A DNA stretch of 30,476 bases. Source: CAWHPS01 sp963831235 (lineage in GTDB: Bacteria > Fibrobacterota > OXYB2-FULL-49-7 > JAEUSG01). Both the position numbers and the translations under genes were made by a program. The DNA lies in NCBI GenBank assembly GCA_963831235.1, contig CAWHPS010000044.1:1-30476 (forward strand), written 5' to 3'. The notes under the pieces are model-generated. The model was not told the DNA's origin, made no database searches, and worked only from the letters and a program-made list of their open reading frames with translations. How positions within the stretch are numbered: position 1 is the first letter of the stretch; the number at the start of each line of letters is the position of its first letter. This document shows, piece by piece, positions 15,712-22,855 of the stretch.

Positions 15712-16022
15712 TATTGTGATATTGAAGTGGTATCGAAAATCTGAACGCAGGTTATCAACATCATACGCAGTACCACCCCGGATTACGCGATCGTTACCAC
15801 TGAGAGGACCTGCAGGGTCTGTTTGTGCTTCAATAGTATAGCTACCGTACTAATCATTGCACCATTGGGGAGCATTGCCCGCCATATCATATAGTCACCT
15901 AGTCACCAGGCATTCGGCTTTTTGCTCCCAACAGGTTGAATTGTTCCATGTGGTGTAGTATTGTAATATGTAACTGCGAAACTATCAACACCACTTGTTG
16001 ACGATCCCCAAAAATAGTGCGG
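15712..16022 (-). pseudogene. Decayed SUMF1/FGE-sulfatase-domain fragment
   Basis: Read on the minus strand from about 16022: YFWGSSTSGVDSFAVTYYNT, PHGTIQPVGSKKPNAW, then after an 8-base tandem duplication (GGTGACTA twice) LYDMAGNAPQWCND, a TAG where Trp is usual, and YGSYTIEAQTDPAGPLSGND RVIRGG as the final block. These are the central and late SUMF1 blocks. The N-terminal half is replaced by the hicB start copy at about 16022, and the C-terminus runs into the tail-fibre remnant at about 15709. Both ends therefore look like recombination joins. Confidence 0.7.
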
Positions 16023-16115
16023 TATCGCATGAATCCTCCCTTTATCTGAATTTATCTTTAATATAATTACAATATCTGTTTCGGGCCTTCAATCTATTTT
16101 TAAATTTGAGCGGAA
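16020..16115 (-). repeat. hicB leader and start, copy 2 of a direct repeat
   Basis: This matches 12385-12480 in the same orientation (about 84% by eye). On the minus strand it still carries the hicB ATG and the codons for MRYR, after which the sequence switches to the SUMF1 remnant. The rest of the 154 bases before rplY is AT-rich and may hold the rplY promoter; nothing more specific is seen. Confidence 0.7.
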
Positions 16116-16269
16116 AAGATATGGATCATACAAGGTTCAATCGTATTTAATCAACCTGTGACTTCGTTTCAATAAAATTCCAATAATTCTGATTTTTCTT
16201 TCCTTTTACTAATTCCAATAAGTTATATTATAAACCTTTAATATTTTGCTAAAATCAAAGGAGGATATC

Positions 16270-17103
16270 GTGTCCGAGGCAATACTTCATCTTAAAACGC
16301 GCGAAAAGGGCAAGCATAGCGTGCTTACCCAGCTGAGATTAAACAAACATGTTCCGGTTGTTCTATATAAAAGAGGTACAGATACTCTTTCTCTTGATAT
16401 GGAAATAGCGGAATACGAACGTGTAACAAAAGGCCATAATAGAAATCAGGTATTACAGGTCATCATCGACAATAACGAAACCTCACCCCAGAAGGTGATT
16501 GTTCGGGATGTTCAGCGTCATCCTGTCAAGCGCACCCTTCGGCATCTGGATTTTCAGGGGCTTGACGGTATTGCAAAAGTCAAGGTAAAAGTCCCCATTC
16601 ACTTTATCGGCGAAGCAGTCGGCGTTAAAACCGAAGGCGGTGTGCTTCAGCATGTTCTGCGCAGAGTCCTTATCGAAACCACACCAGACGATATTCCAGA
16701 AAAGATTGATGTTGATGTGACAGAGGTTCACAAAGGCCAGCCTGTTTATGTGCGCGAGGTAAAGACTAAATACACGATCCTTACCCCGGGCAAGATGGTT
16801 GTGGGTACCATCAAAGGCACCAAGACGATTGAAGAAGAGCAGGCAGAGGCGGCAGCAGCAGCAGCAGCGGCAGCAGCAGCGGCAGGCGAAGTGGTCGAAG
16901 GCGCGGAGGGTGCCGAAGGTGCTGCACCCGCAGCAGGCGCGGTAGCAGGCGGCGCCGAAGGCGCACCCGCAGCAGGCGCGGCAGCAGGCGCGAAAGGCGC
17001 GGCACCCGCGGCAGGTGGTGCTCCAGCAGCAGGCGCGAAAGGCGCGGCACCTGCGGCAGGGGCCAAGGGCGCAGCCAAGCCAAAGGGCGATGCAAAGAAA
17101 TAA
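16270..17103 (+). CDS. rplY: Ribosomal protein bL25 (Ctc type) with a long Ala/Gly-rich tail
   Basis: The GTG at 16270 is chosen because AAGGAGG lies 7 bases upstream; the frame is open further back. The protein has 277 residues. Residues 1-~90 are the 5S-rRNA-binding L25 domain (TREKGKHSVLTQLRLNKHVP, VVLYKRGTDTLSLD, VIVRDVQRHPVKRTLRHLDF). Residues ~95-185 are the Ctc-type beta domain (VKVKVPIHFIGEAVGVKTEG, GVLQHVLRRVLIETTPDDIP). After ~190 comes about 85 residues of low complexity: a poly-Ala run followed by repeats of GAKGAAPAAGA and a basic end KPKGDAKK. Short acidic or Ala-rich tails occur on other bL25 proteins; this one is unusually long and repetitive. First gene of the ribosomal/ssb cluster; its stop overlaps the pth start. 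Confidence 0.93.
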   Translation: MSEAILHLKTREKGKHSVLTQLRLNKHVPVVLYKRGTDTLSLDMEIAEYERVTKGHNRNQVLQVIIDNNETSPQKVIVRDVQRHPVKRTLRHLDFQGLDGIAKVKVKVPIHFIGEAVGVKTEGGVLQHVLRRVLIETTPDDIPEKIDVDVTEVHKGQPVYVREVKTKYTILTPGKMVVGTIKGTKTIEEEQAEAAAAAAAAAAAAGEVVEGAEGAEGAAPAAGAVAGGAEGAPAAGAAAGAKGAAPAAGGAPAAGAKGAAPAAGAKGAAKPKGDAKK

Positions 17104-17692
17104 TGGAACAATTGCTGATAGCAGGTCTTGGAAACCCTGGAGAACAATACAGGAATACCAGACACAACACAGGGTTTCAGGTTATAGAACAATTTGCTGA
17201 AAAGCATTTTGTCGATATTGATAAAAAAAAAAGTTCAGCTCTTTCATAGGCAGTAAAACGGTCCTGGGTAAAAAGATCATCCTGACCATGCCCCAGACCT
17301 ACATGAACGAAAGCGGCAAGGCCATCCTGGGCCTTCTTACGGCTTACCGTCTTATGCCGGAGCAGGTGCTTGTTGCTGTTGACGATGCGGACCTTCCACT
17401 TGGAAATTTAAGATTCCGGCAAGGCGGAGGCAGCGGAGGCCATAAAGGCTTAATCTCGATTATCGAGGCGATTGGCCCTGATTTCAACCGTTTGCGAATT
17501 GGAATAGGAAGGCCTGAAAAAGCACCCGAAGGCGGTATTTCATCGTTTGTCTTAGGGGCCTTCAAGGGTGAAGAGAAGAATCAAATGGAAAATGCGCTCA
17601 AAAAAAGTGTTGAAGGAGTAGAAACTTTTATTGAAAATGGAATTATTTCCGCTATGGAAAAATTCAACAGGAGAGAACCCAAAACGGATTAG
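17103..17692 (+). CDS. pth: Peptidyl-tRNA hydrolase, frame broken at an A10 run
   Basis: The ATG at 17103 overlaps the rplY stop (TAATG). MEQLLIAGLGNPGEQYRNTR and HNTGFQVIEQFAEKHF carry the conserved Asn and the catalytic His of the RHNTGF motif. After ten A residues at 17223-17232 the first frame stops within 8 codons, and the family sequence resumes in another frame: FSSFIGSKTVLGKKIILTMP, QTYMNESGKAI, VAVDDADLPLGNLRFR, GGGSGGHKGLISII and RIGIGRPE. Eight or eleven A residues would restore one frame of about 196 residues, the normal length. The enzyme frees tRNA from dropped peptidyl-tRNA and is essential in most bacteria. The break is therefore probably a homopolymer read error, or is tolerated through slippage on the A run. 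Confidence 0.88.
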
Positions 17693-17763
17693 CAGGTCGA
17701 TATAAAAAACCCACACTCCTGCTCGTTAAACGGGCCGAATCTTAAAAGACCAAAGGAGGCAAT

Positions 17764-18039
17764 TTGAACTACGAAACAGTCCTGATCTTAGACGCACTTC
17801 TCCCGGACGCCGCGCTTGAAGCGGAAGTCAACAAAGCAACGGAATTCATCAAACAAAAGGGCCAGCTCGGTAACGTCAATCGCTGGGGCAAAAAGCGTCT
17901 GGCTTATCCTGTCAAGAAAAAGACGCATGGAGATTACACTATCTTCAATTATATCGGAGACGGCAAATTGATTGATGAAATGGAACAGGGGTTCCGCTTC
18001 AACGAGAATGTACTTAGGTATCTTACGGTCCGTCTGTAA
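17764..18039 (+). CDS. rpsF: 30S ribosomal protein bS6
   Basis: A 91-residue protein beginning at a TTG preceded by AAAGGAGG at good spacing. No ATG or GTG upstream gives a better start. MNYETVLILDALLPDAALEA, GNVNRWGKKRLAYPVKKKTH, GDYTIFNYIGDG and FRFNENVLRYLTVRL are the bS6 blocks, including the R-W-G-K-K-R-L-A-Y motif. It sits on the ribosomal platform next to bS18, whose gene is two places downstream. It is followed by ssb after 22 bases. It lacks the glutamate tail that RimK extends in some bacteria. Confidence 0.95.
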   Translation: MNYETVLILDALLPDAALEAEVNKATEFIKQKGQLGNVNRWGKKRLAYPVKKKTHGDYTIFNYIGDGKLIDEMEQGFRFNENVLRYLTVRL

Positions 18040-18061
18040 TTATTCTAAAGAATAAGCCTTT

Positions 18062-18505
18062 ATGACCGAAAAGAAACTTCCAATCCTCAATCGTATTTTT
18101 ATTGCCGGAAACCTTACGAAAGACCCGGAATTAAGGCATAGCAATTCGGGAATCCCCGTGGTTAATTTCCGTATTGCGTCAAGCCGCCGTTTCAAGGATA
18201 ACGCTGGAAATCGTAAGGAGGAGGTCTGCTATGTCGGTGTAGTTGCCTGGCAACGGCTTGCGGAAACATGCGGCGAATACCTTCATAAGGGAAGCGCTGT
18301 ATTGGTCGAAGGAGAACTACAAAGCAGGAGCTGGGAAACGGAAGATGGAAACAAACGAAGCATGATAGAGATTCACGCTCACAAAGTACAGTTTCTTGAC
18401 AAAAGGCCTGATGATTCAAGAGAAGACGGATACGATGAAGATGCATTCGGACGTGAACCAATAATGGGCGAAGCGCAGGACGATAACTACAAAGAAGATA
18501 TTTAA
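18062..18505 (+). CDS. ssb: Single-stranded DNA-binding protein
   Basis: A 147-residue protein with an OB fold in the first ~110 residues: LNRIFIAGNLTKDPELRHSN, VVNFRIASSRRFKD, EEVCYVGVVAWQRLAETCGE, LHKGSAVLVEGELQSRSWET and IEIHAHKVQFLDKR. It protects single-stranded DNA in replication and repair. The tail is short and acidic and ends DDNYKEDI rather than the usual DDDIPF-type tip through which SSB recruits partner proteins. Either the tip has diverged here or partners use another contact. It lies between rpsF and rpsR, the standard position. Confidence 0.95.
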   Translation: MTEKKLPILNRIFIAGNLTKDPELRHSNSGIPVVNFRIASSRRFKDNAGNRKEEVCYVGVVAWQRLAETCGEYLHKGSAVLVEGELQSRSWETEDGNKRSMIEIHAHKVQFLDKRPDDSREDGYDEDAFGREPIMGEAQDDNYKEDI

Positions 18506-18533
18506 AACATTATTTTAGAAGGAGCCTCTTATT

Positions 18534-18782
18534 ATGATGATGCGGAACAACAAAAAACCCACTGACATCCGGGTAAAGGGGTGTTATTTCTGTGAAAACA
18601 AGAAGGAGATAATCGACTACAAAGAAGAAAAACAGATGCGCCGGTACACAGACGAACGTGGCAAGCTTGTGGATCGCCGTAAAACGGGGCTTTGTTCCCG
18701 TCATCAACGTATCATATCCTTAAGCGTAAAGCGGGCAAGGCATATCGCCATTCTCCCGTTTGTAGCGGAAAACATAAGATAA
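18534..18782 (+). CDS. rpsR: 30S ribosomal protein bS18
   Basis: A 82-residue protein; three ATGs in a row (18534, 18537, 18540) are possible starts, with AAGGAG ending about 10 bases before the first. GCYFCENKKEIIDYKEEK, then RRYTDERGKLVDRRKTGLCS and RHQRIISLSVKRARHIAILP are the bS18 blocks. The C-x-x-C near residue 17 and the later GLCSRHQR Cys make it a zinc-binding C+ form. It pairs with bS6 on the platform. The next gene starts at the base after its stop. Confidence 0.95.
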   Translation: MMMRNNKKPTDIRVKGCYFCENKKEIIDYKEEKQMRRYTDERGKLVDRRKTGLCSRHQRIISLSVKRARHIAILPFVAENIR

Positions 18783-19592
18783 ATGCCGCTTTTTCTGATT
18801 TACCTTCCTATTATTTATCTTGGTATAAAGAACCGGAACATGCTCCAGCATGGGGCTGCCGCGGTTTTTCTTGTTGTGGCTGGAAGAAAAGCAGGGTTCG
18901 ATTCTCTTGAGTTTCTAAGCTATGTATTAAACGGCGTTGTTTTCGCTTATATATTCACACAACTTTATAAGCGCAGGTTCACGCTTTTCTACATACTTTT
19001 ATTCTCACTTGTGTCTCAGCTTGCTTTCATGCTTCTTTGCGACTATGTTCCGGTTTACCATAAGGCATACCGAGAAATCATCGATGCGACCACGGCTTTT
19101 CTTACAAGCCGGCTCCATATGGCGCAGCCAACACCTGCTTATGATATGCTGCAATGGAACGTGCTTCTTCCCCTATCCGAAATCATGAAGAACATGGTCA
19201 CAACACTTATTCTGACCTTTATTTTCTACAGGGTTGCTGAAAGAGAAAAACCGAAGCTCTGTGATTTTGCGATTCCCGACTGGTTCGTATGGGTTCTTGC
19301 AACAGGAATTTTGCTTTCGATTTATAAATTCACGGGCACAGCAGGTCCGTATATACTTATGTCCGCATTGACTTTTTACGCGCTTGGCGGAATAGCAATC
19401 ATCAGGCTTTTCTTTGAGAGCATGGGGACTTCCCGAATCGGCGAAATGCTTTTCTATATTGTTCAGCCCGGGCTTTTGTTCATGCCGGTTGTGTCGATTG
19501 GGGTCATGGAAACATGGTGGGGGTTCAGAAAACGAATAAAAGAAATGGAAAAAGCAAAGAAGAACAAAAATAATAACGAAATCAATCAATAA
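18783..19592 (+). CDS. DUF2232/YybS-like integral membrane protein
   Basis: A 269-residue protein with about seven or eight hydrophobic segments and a basic C-terminal tail (RKRIKEMEKAKKNKNNNEIN). Its place between rpsR and rplI and its overall pattern (an N-terminal multi-helix region, then EIMKNMVTTLILTFIFYRVA, and a C-terminal FYALGGIAIIRLFFES with LFYIVQPGLLFMPVVSIGVM) match DUF2232 (YybS-like) proteins, which often sit beside rplI. The function is unknown; a transporter-like role has been guessed from the fold. It starts directly after the rpsR stop, so it is co-translated in the ribosomal cluster. Confidence 0.8.
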   Translation: MPLFLIYLPIIYLGIKNRNMLQHGAAAVFLVVAGRKAGFDSLEFLSYVLNGVVFAYIFTQLYKRRFTLFYILLFSLVSQLAFMLLCDYVPVYHKAYREIIDATTAFLTSRLHMAQPTPAYDMLQWNVLLPLSEIMKNMVTTLILTFIFYRVAEREKPKLCDFAIPDWFVWVLATGILLSIYKFTGTAGPYILMSALTFYALGGIAIIRLFFESMGTSRIGEMLFYIVQPGLLFMPVVSIGVMETWWGFRKRIKEMEKAKKNKNNNEINQ

Positions 19593-19612
19593 TAAAAAAA
19601 AGAGAGGTCATT

Positions 19613-20119
19613 ATGGAAGTCATTCTGCAAAAAGATGTCGAAAGGCTTGGGAAAGCGTTTGAAATCGTAAAGGTCAAGGATGGTTATGCCATGAACTATC
19701 TGGTTCCCCGCAAACTTGCCCAGATTGCAACCGATGGAAACAAGAAGCGCATACAACTAAGCAAAAAGAGCCATGAACGGAAAGAGGCTGTTCTAATAAA
19801 GAACGCGCATGAAATGGCTAAAAAGCTGGAAGAGGTATCAGTCACGATAACGGTCAAGGTCGGAGATGCTGATCAACTTTACGGTTCTGTCAGCCCCCAG
19901 CTTATCTCCGAGAAACTTGCCGCGGAGGGCTTTAATATAAACAAAAAAGACATCAGGATGGATGATACCATAAAAGCCCTCGGTGTGTACACAGTCAAGG
20001 TGCATGTGCATCAGGACATTACCGCTGACATCAAGGTATGGGTGGTCAAAGAAGGAAAGGTCGAGGAAGAAACCGAAGCTGAAACTCCTTCAGATTCTAC
20101 TGTTGAAGAGAAAATCTAA
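19613..20119 (+). CDS. rplI: 50S ribosomal protein bL9
   Basis: A 168-residue protein with GAGAGG upstream of the ATG. The N-terminal domain is MEVILQKDVERLGKAFEIVK, VKDGYAMNYLVPRKLAQIAT (the NYL-P-[KR]-LA motif), then a long central helix, and a C-terminal domain with VKVGDADQLYGSVSPQLISE and ALGVYTVKVHVHQDITADIK. It ends in an extra acidic tail (EGKVEEETEAETPSDSTVEE). bL9 bridges neighbouring ribosomes at the L1 stalk base. It is the last gene of the cluster, and a hairpin follows. Confidence 0.96.
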   Translation: MEVILQKDVERLGKAFEIVKVKDGYAMNYLVPRKLAQIATDGNKKRIQLSKKSHERKEAVLIKNAHEMAKKLEEVSVTITVKVGDADQLYGSVSPQLISEKLAAEGFNINKKDIRMDDTIKALGVYTVKVHVHQDITADIKVWVVKEGKVEEETEAETPSDSTVEEKI

Positions 20120-20132
20120 AAATCATTCCAGC

Positions 20133-20169
20133 CCCTCTTTCCCTCAGAAACGAAACAGGAGAAAGAGGG
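20133..20169 (+). terminator. Hairpin closing the ribosomal/ssb cluster
   Basis: CCCTCTTTC at 20133-20141 pairs with GAAAGAGGG at 20161-20169. The stem can extend by CCT/AGG across a bulged A. No strong T-run follows, so it may instead be a processing or stability hairpin. Confidence 0.5.
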
Positions 20170-20252
20170 TGTGAAACCTGTTTAGCAAATCTGCAGATTT
20201 ATGAAATGTTGTGAGGACTTGACAGTAAATTTTTATCCAACATTCCTGTAAC

Positions 20253-21326
20253 ATGACTCAGTATTTTCCTAAAAAGATCATTGTAGAAAAGAACCTGCAG
20301 GACAATCATGTTGTCTTGCGTGTGTTAAGCCGTGTACCTCAGGCGCAAGTGGTTTTCCAGGATAATGTTATTCAGGACCCAAAAGAAAAGGAAAGCACGC
20401 TTTATCTTACGATAAATCCGGGCCGGTATTTCAAACCATGTCCCAAGACCCCCATATATGTTTGTTGTGATTATCAGATATTGAATTTCAGTACAGGGTG
20501 TCCCATACAATGCACTTATTGCATACTGAATGGATATTTTGAAACAAGATCCATGCGTTTTTTTTGCGATCATGAAAAAATGCTTTCTGAAGTTGATGCC
20601 TCCCTTCAGGCACGGAAAACATTTACGCGTATCGGATCAGGAGAGTTCACAGACAGCCTTATTCTGGATCATCTTACGGACTTTACCTGTTCAACAGTGC
20701 CTTTTTTTCTGTCAAAAAGAAATGTGCTGTTTGAGATCAAAACAAAGACCTCAAATATTGACAATCTGCTTAATTTTAAACCAAAAAAAAGAATCGTTGT
20801 ATCATGGTCCGTGAATCCGGAAAATATCCAGGACACTGAGGAAAAAAACAGCGCAACACTTGAGGAAAGAATAGAGGCTGCCCGAAAATGTCAGGAACAG
20901 GGATATTTAATAGGGTTTCATTTTGACCCTATTATCAAACACACAGGATGGGAAGAGAATTACTGCAAGGTTGTGGATTTAATCTATCAGAATATAAATC
21001 CCGACAACATAGCATGGATAAGTCTTGGTTGTTTCCGGTTTGTTCCACTCCTCAAGGATGTCATCCAGTTGCGTTATCCTGGAACGAGGATTATATATGA
21101 AGAGTTTGTTCTTGGCAGGGACGGCAAGATGCGCTATTTTCGTCCAATTCGCGAAATTATATACCCGGTAATTGTCGAGCGTATCAGAACATACCATAAA
21201 AACCCGCCAGTTTATTTCTGCATGGAGACCCCTGTAATGTGGGAAAGAATAATGGGCAAGAAAACTTTTTCATCAGATAGCCTATGTGCTCTTTTAGATG
21301 AAGTTAAATCCAGGTTCAAACTTTGA
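20253..21326 (+). CDS. SPL-family radical SAM protein (spore photoproduct lyase-like)
   Basis: A 357-residue protein. C83, C87 and C90 in TGCPIQCTYC form the Cx3Cx2C cluster-binding motif of the spore photoproduct lyase branch, preceded by LNFSTGC. IGSGEFTDSLILDHLT, LFEIKTKTSNIDNLL, RIVVSWSVNPENI and EERIEAARKCQEQGYLIGFH follow in the order seen in SplB-like proteins. Spore photoproduct lyase repairs a thymine dimer in spore DNA; homologues in non-spore-formers have unproven substrates, so a DNA-repair role is only a guess here. A TTGACA at 20219 could be a -35 box, but the -10 region is poor. It is a single-gene unit between two hairpin structures. Confidence 0.85.
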   Translation: MTQYFPKKIIVEKNLQDNHVVLRVLSRVPQAQVVFQDNVIQDPKEKESTLYLTINPGRYFKPCPKTPIYVCCDYQILNFSTGCPIQCTYCILNGYFETRSMRFFCDHEKMLSEVDASLQARKTFTRIGSGEFTDSLILDHLTDFTCSTVPFFLSKRNVLFEIKTKTSNIDNLLNFKPKKRIVVSWSVNPENIQDTEEKNSATLEERIEAARKCQEQGYLIGFHFDPIIKHTGWEENYCKVVDLIYQNINPDNIAWISLGCFRFVPLLKDVIQLRYPGTRIIYEEFVLGRDGKMRYFRPIREIIYPVIVERIRTYHKNPPVYFCMETPVMWERIMGKKTFSSDSLCALLDEVKSRFKL

Positions 21327-21362
21327 AATAGCCGTCCGTAGCAGTTTTTGCTTCCTGATTTG

Positions 21363-21484
21363 TAACTGTTCAGGTATCTTGCCAGCCCCTCGATACACCA
21401 GCCGGTTGCCGAGTGTCCGCCGCAGGCGGATGTATCGAGGCACCCGGCTGGCACTCGTGGACCGGCAAGATACCTGAACAGTTA
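21363..21484. repeat. 122-bp complex palindrome, possible dispersed repeat
   Basis: The outer arms, 21363-21383 and 21464-21484, are perfectly complementary over 21 bases. Inside, CCTCGATACA (21388-21397) pairs with 21431-21440 and encloses the hairpin TCCGCC/GGCGGA (21416-21421/21425-21430). CCAGCCGG (21398-21405) also matches CCGGCTGG (21444-21451), and CGAGTG (21410-21415) matches CACTCG (21452-21457), giving alternative pairings. It is not coding. The outer pairing could act as a terminator, but there is no T-run. Confidence 0.75.
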
Positions 21485-21577
21485 TCCCAATTTCAAACTT
21501 TCTCTTGATGCAAATCATGAGTAAAGATATCTTTTCTGCCTCTCAAATACCTGAAAACCCTTTACAAGGAATCTCTT

Positions 21578-21907
21578 ATGAAAACAATCATCCTGCTTAC
21601 AATATCAAACATCTTTATGACAACAGCCTGGTACGGGCACCTAAAATACAAGAACTCCCCGCTCTTTCTTGCTATTCTTGTGAGTTGGGGAATTGCATTT
21701 ATCGAATATTGTTTTCAGGTTCCGGCCAACAGAATCGGCCACTATCAATACTCGGCTGCGCAGCTTAAAACAATCCAGGAGGTGATAACCCTTATTGTAT
21801 TCTGCTTTTTTTCAGTGCTTTATTTGAAGGAGCCGCTTAAATGGAATTATCTTGTGGGCTTCTTCTTTATCCTGGTTGCAGTATTCTTTATTTTCAAGAA
21901 ATGGTAA
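21578..21907 (+). CDS. DMT-family small membrane protein (DUF486)
   Basis: A 109-residue protein with four membrane helices. MKTIILLTISNIFMTTAWYG, HLKYKNSPLFLAILVSWGIA, FIEYCFQVPANRIGHYQYSA, QLKTIQEVITLIVFCFFSVL and a final helix ending FFIFKKW are the DUF486 blocks, including the EYxxQVPANRxG motif. It is related to small drug/metabolite transporters, but its substrate is not known. AAGGAATCTC lies just before the ATG. It sits alone between the palindrome and motA. Confidence 0.9.
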   Translation: MKTIILLTISNIFMTTAWYGHLKYKNSPLFLAILVSWGIAFIEYCFQVPANRIGHYQYSAAQLKTIQEVITLIVFCFFSVLYLKEPLKWNYLVGFFFILVAVFFIFKKW

Positions 21908-22052
21908 CCCATTGATATTCAAGATAGTGTTGCTTGCAATACAGGAAAAAAAGATTGCCAATATTAAACATTGGAATGTATCTTTAATTTCATGGTTGCC
22001 ATAAAAAGCAACCGAATCATTATAAACTTAATAAAAATAAACAGGACAGACA

Positions 22053-22826
22053 ATGGATATTACCACCATACTTGGAATTCTGATTGCCGTTGTCGGACTG
22101 TGCATGGGTATTATCCTTGAAGGTGGAAACCTTCTTGCGTATGTCGGTGAATCCGCCTTTGTCATTATTGCCGCAGGAACCATTGGCGCCGTTGTTATCA
22201 GCCATCCTCTTCATGCCCTTACAGCTTTTCCCCGGCTCCTGATTATCGCGTTTACGGAAAAGCATTACGACATCACCTCCATAGTTACCCTTATCGGAAG
22301 CTTCTCGGACAAAGCGCGCCGCGAAGGCATTCTTTCGCTCGAAGCGGAACTTTCGAAAATTGACGACGAATTCCTGAAACTTGGTATCCAACTGATTGTG
22401 GACGGCACGGATCCCGCGCTGGTCCGCGACATCCTCGAGACTAAAATATCCAACATCGAAGAACGCCACCACCACGGAGCCAAAATATTCGAAGACGCGG
22501 GCGGTTTCTCGCCCACCATCGGTATCATTGGTACTGTTTTGGGACTCATCAGTGTGCTTTCCAACATCTCCAATGCTGCGGAACTCGCCAAATCCATCGC
22601 ACTTGCCTTTATCGCCACGCTCTATGGCGTAGGCTTTGCCAATATTTTCTGGCTGCCCATCGCAAACAAACTGAAAGCCAAAAGCAAAAAGGAAATCCTT
22701 ATTAAATCCATTATGCTGGAAGGCATCCTCTCCATCGAAGCGGGCGACAACCCGCGTATCGCCGTCCAGAAACTCAAAGCCTTCCTGTCCCAGGCCGAAG
22801 CCAACAAGATAAACACTGATAAATAA
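22053..22826 (+). CDS. motA: Flagellar motor stator protein MotA
   Basis: A 257-residue protein with four membrane helices: two near the N-terminus (GILIAVVGLCMGIIL, FVIIAAGTIGAVVIS) and two after residue 150. The cytoplasmic loop has the RREGILSLE motif (R89/R90, E98) that contacts the rotor protein FliG. P154 in GGFSPTIGIIGTVLGL is the conserved Pro next to the proton channel. With MotB it forms the ion-driven stator. motB follows after 29 bases. The call as MotA rather than an ExbB/TolQ relative rests on the rotor-contact loop and the partner gene. Confidence 0.95.
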   Translation: MDITTILGILIAVVGLCMGIILEGGNLLAYVGESAFVIIAAGTIGAVVISHPLHALTAFPRLLIIAFTEKHYDITSIVTLIGSFSDKARREGILSLEAELSKIDDEFLKLGIQLIVDGTDPALVRDILETKISNIEERHHHGAKIFEDAGGFSPTIGIIGTVLGLISVLSNISNAAELAKSIALAFIATLYGVGFANIFWLPIANKLKAKSKKEILIKSIMLEGILSIEAGDNPRIAVQKLKAFLSQAEANKINTDK

Positions 22827-22855
22827 CCTCCAGCTTTTTTAAGGAGCGTTGCCCT

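Noticed and set aside
16746..17207. Minus-strand frames opposite the rplY tail
   Set aside because: They are mirror translations of the repetitive GC-rich tail coding for Ala, Pro and Gly or Leu and Arg; the plus-strand bL25 frame explains the sequence.
21363..21484. Integron attC site
   Set aside because: The ends do not carry the RYYYAAC and GTTRRRY core boxes, and no integron integrase is visible.
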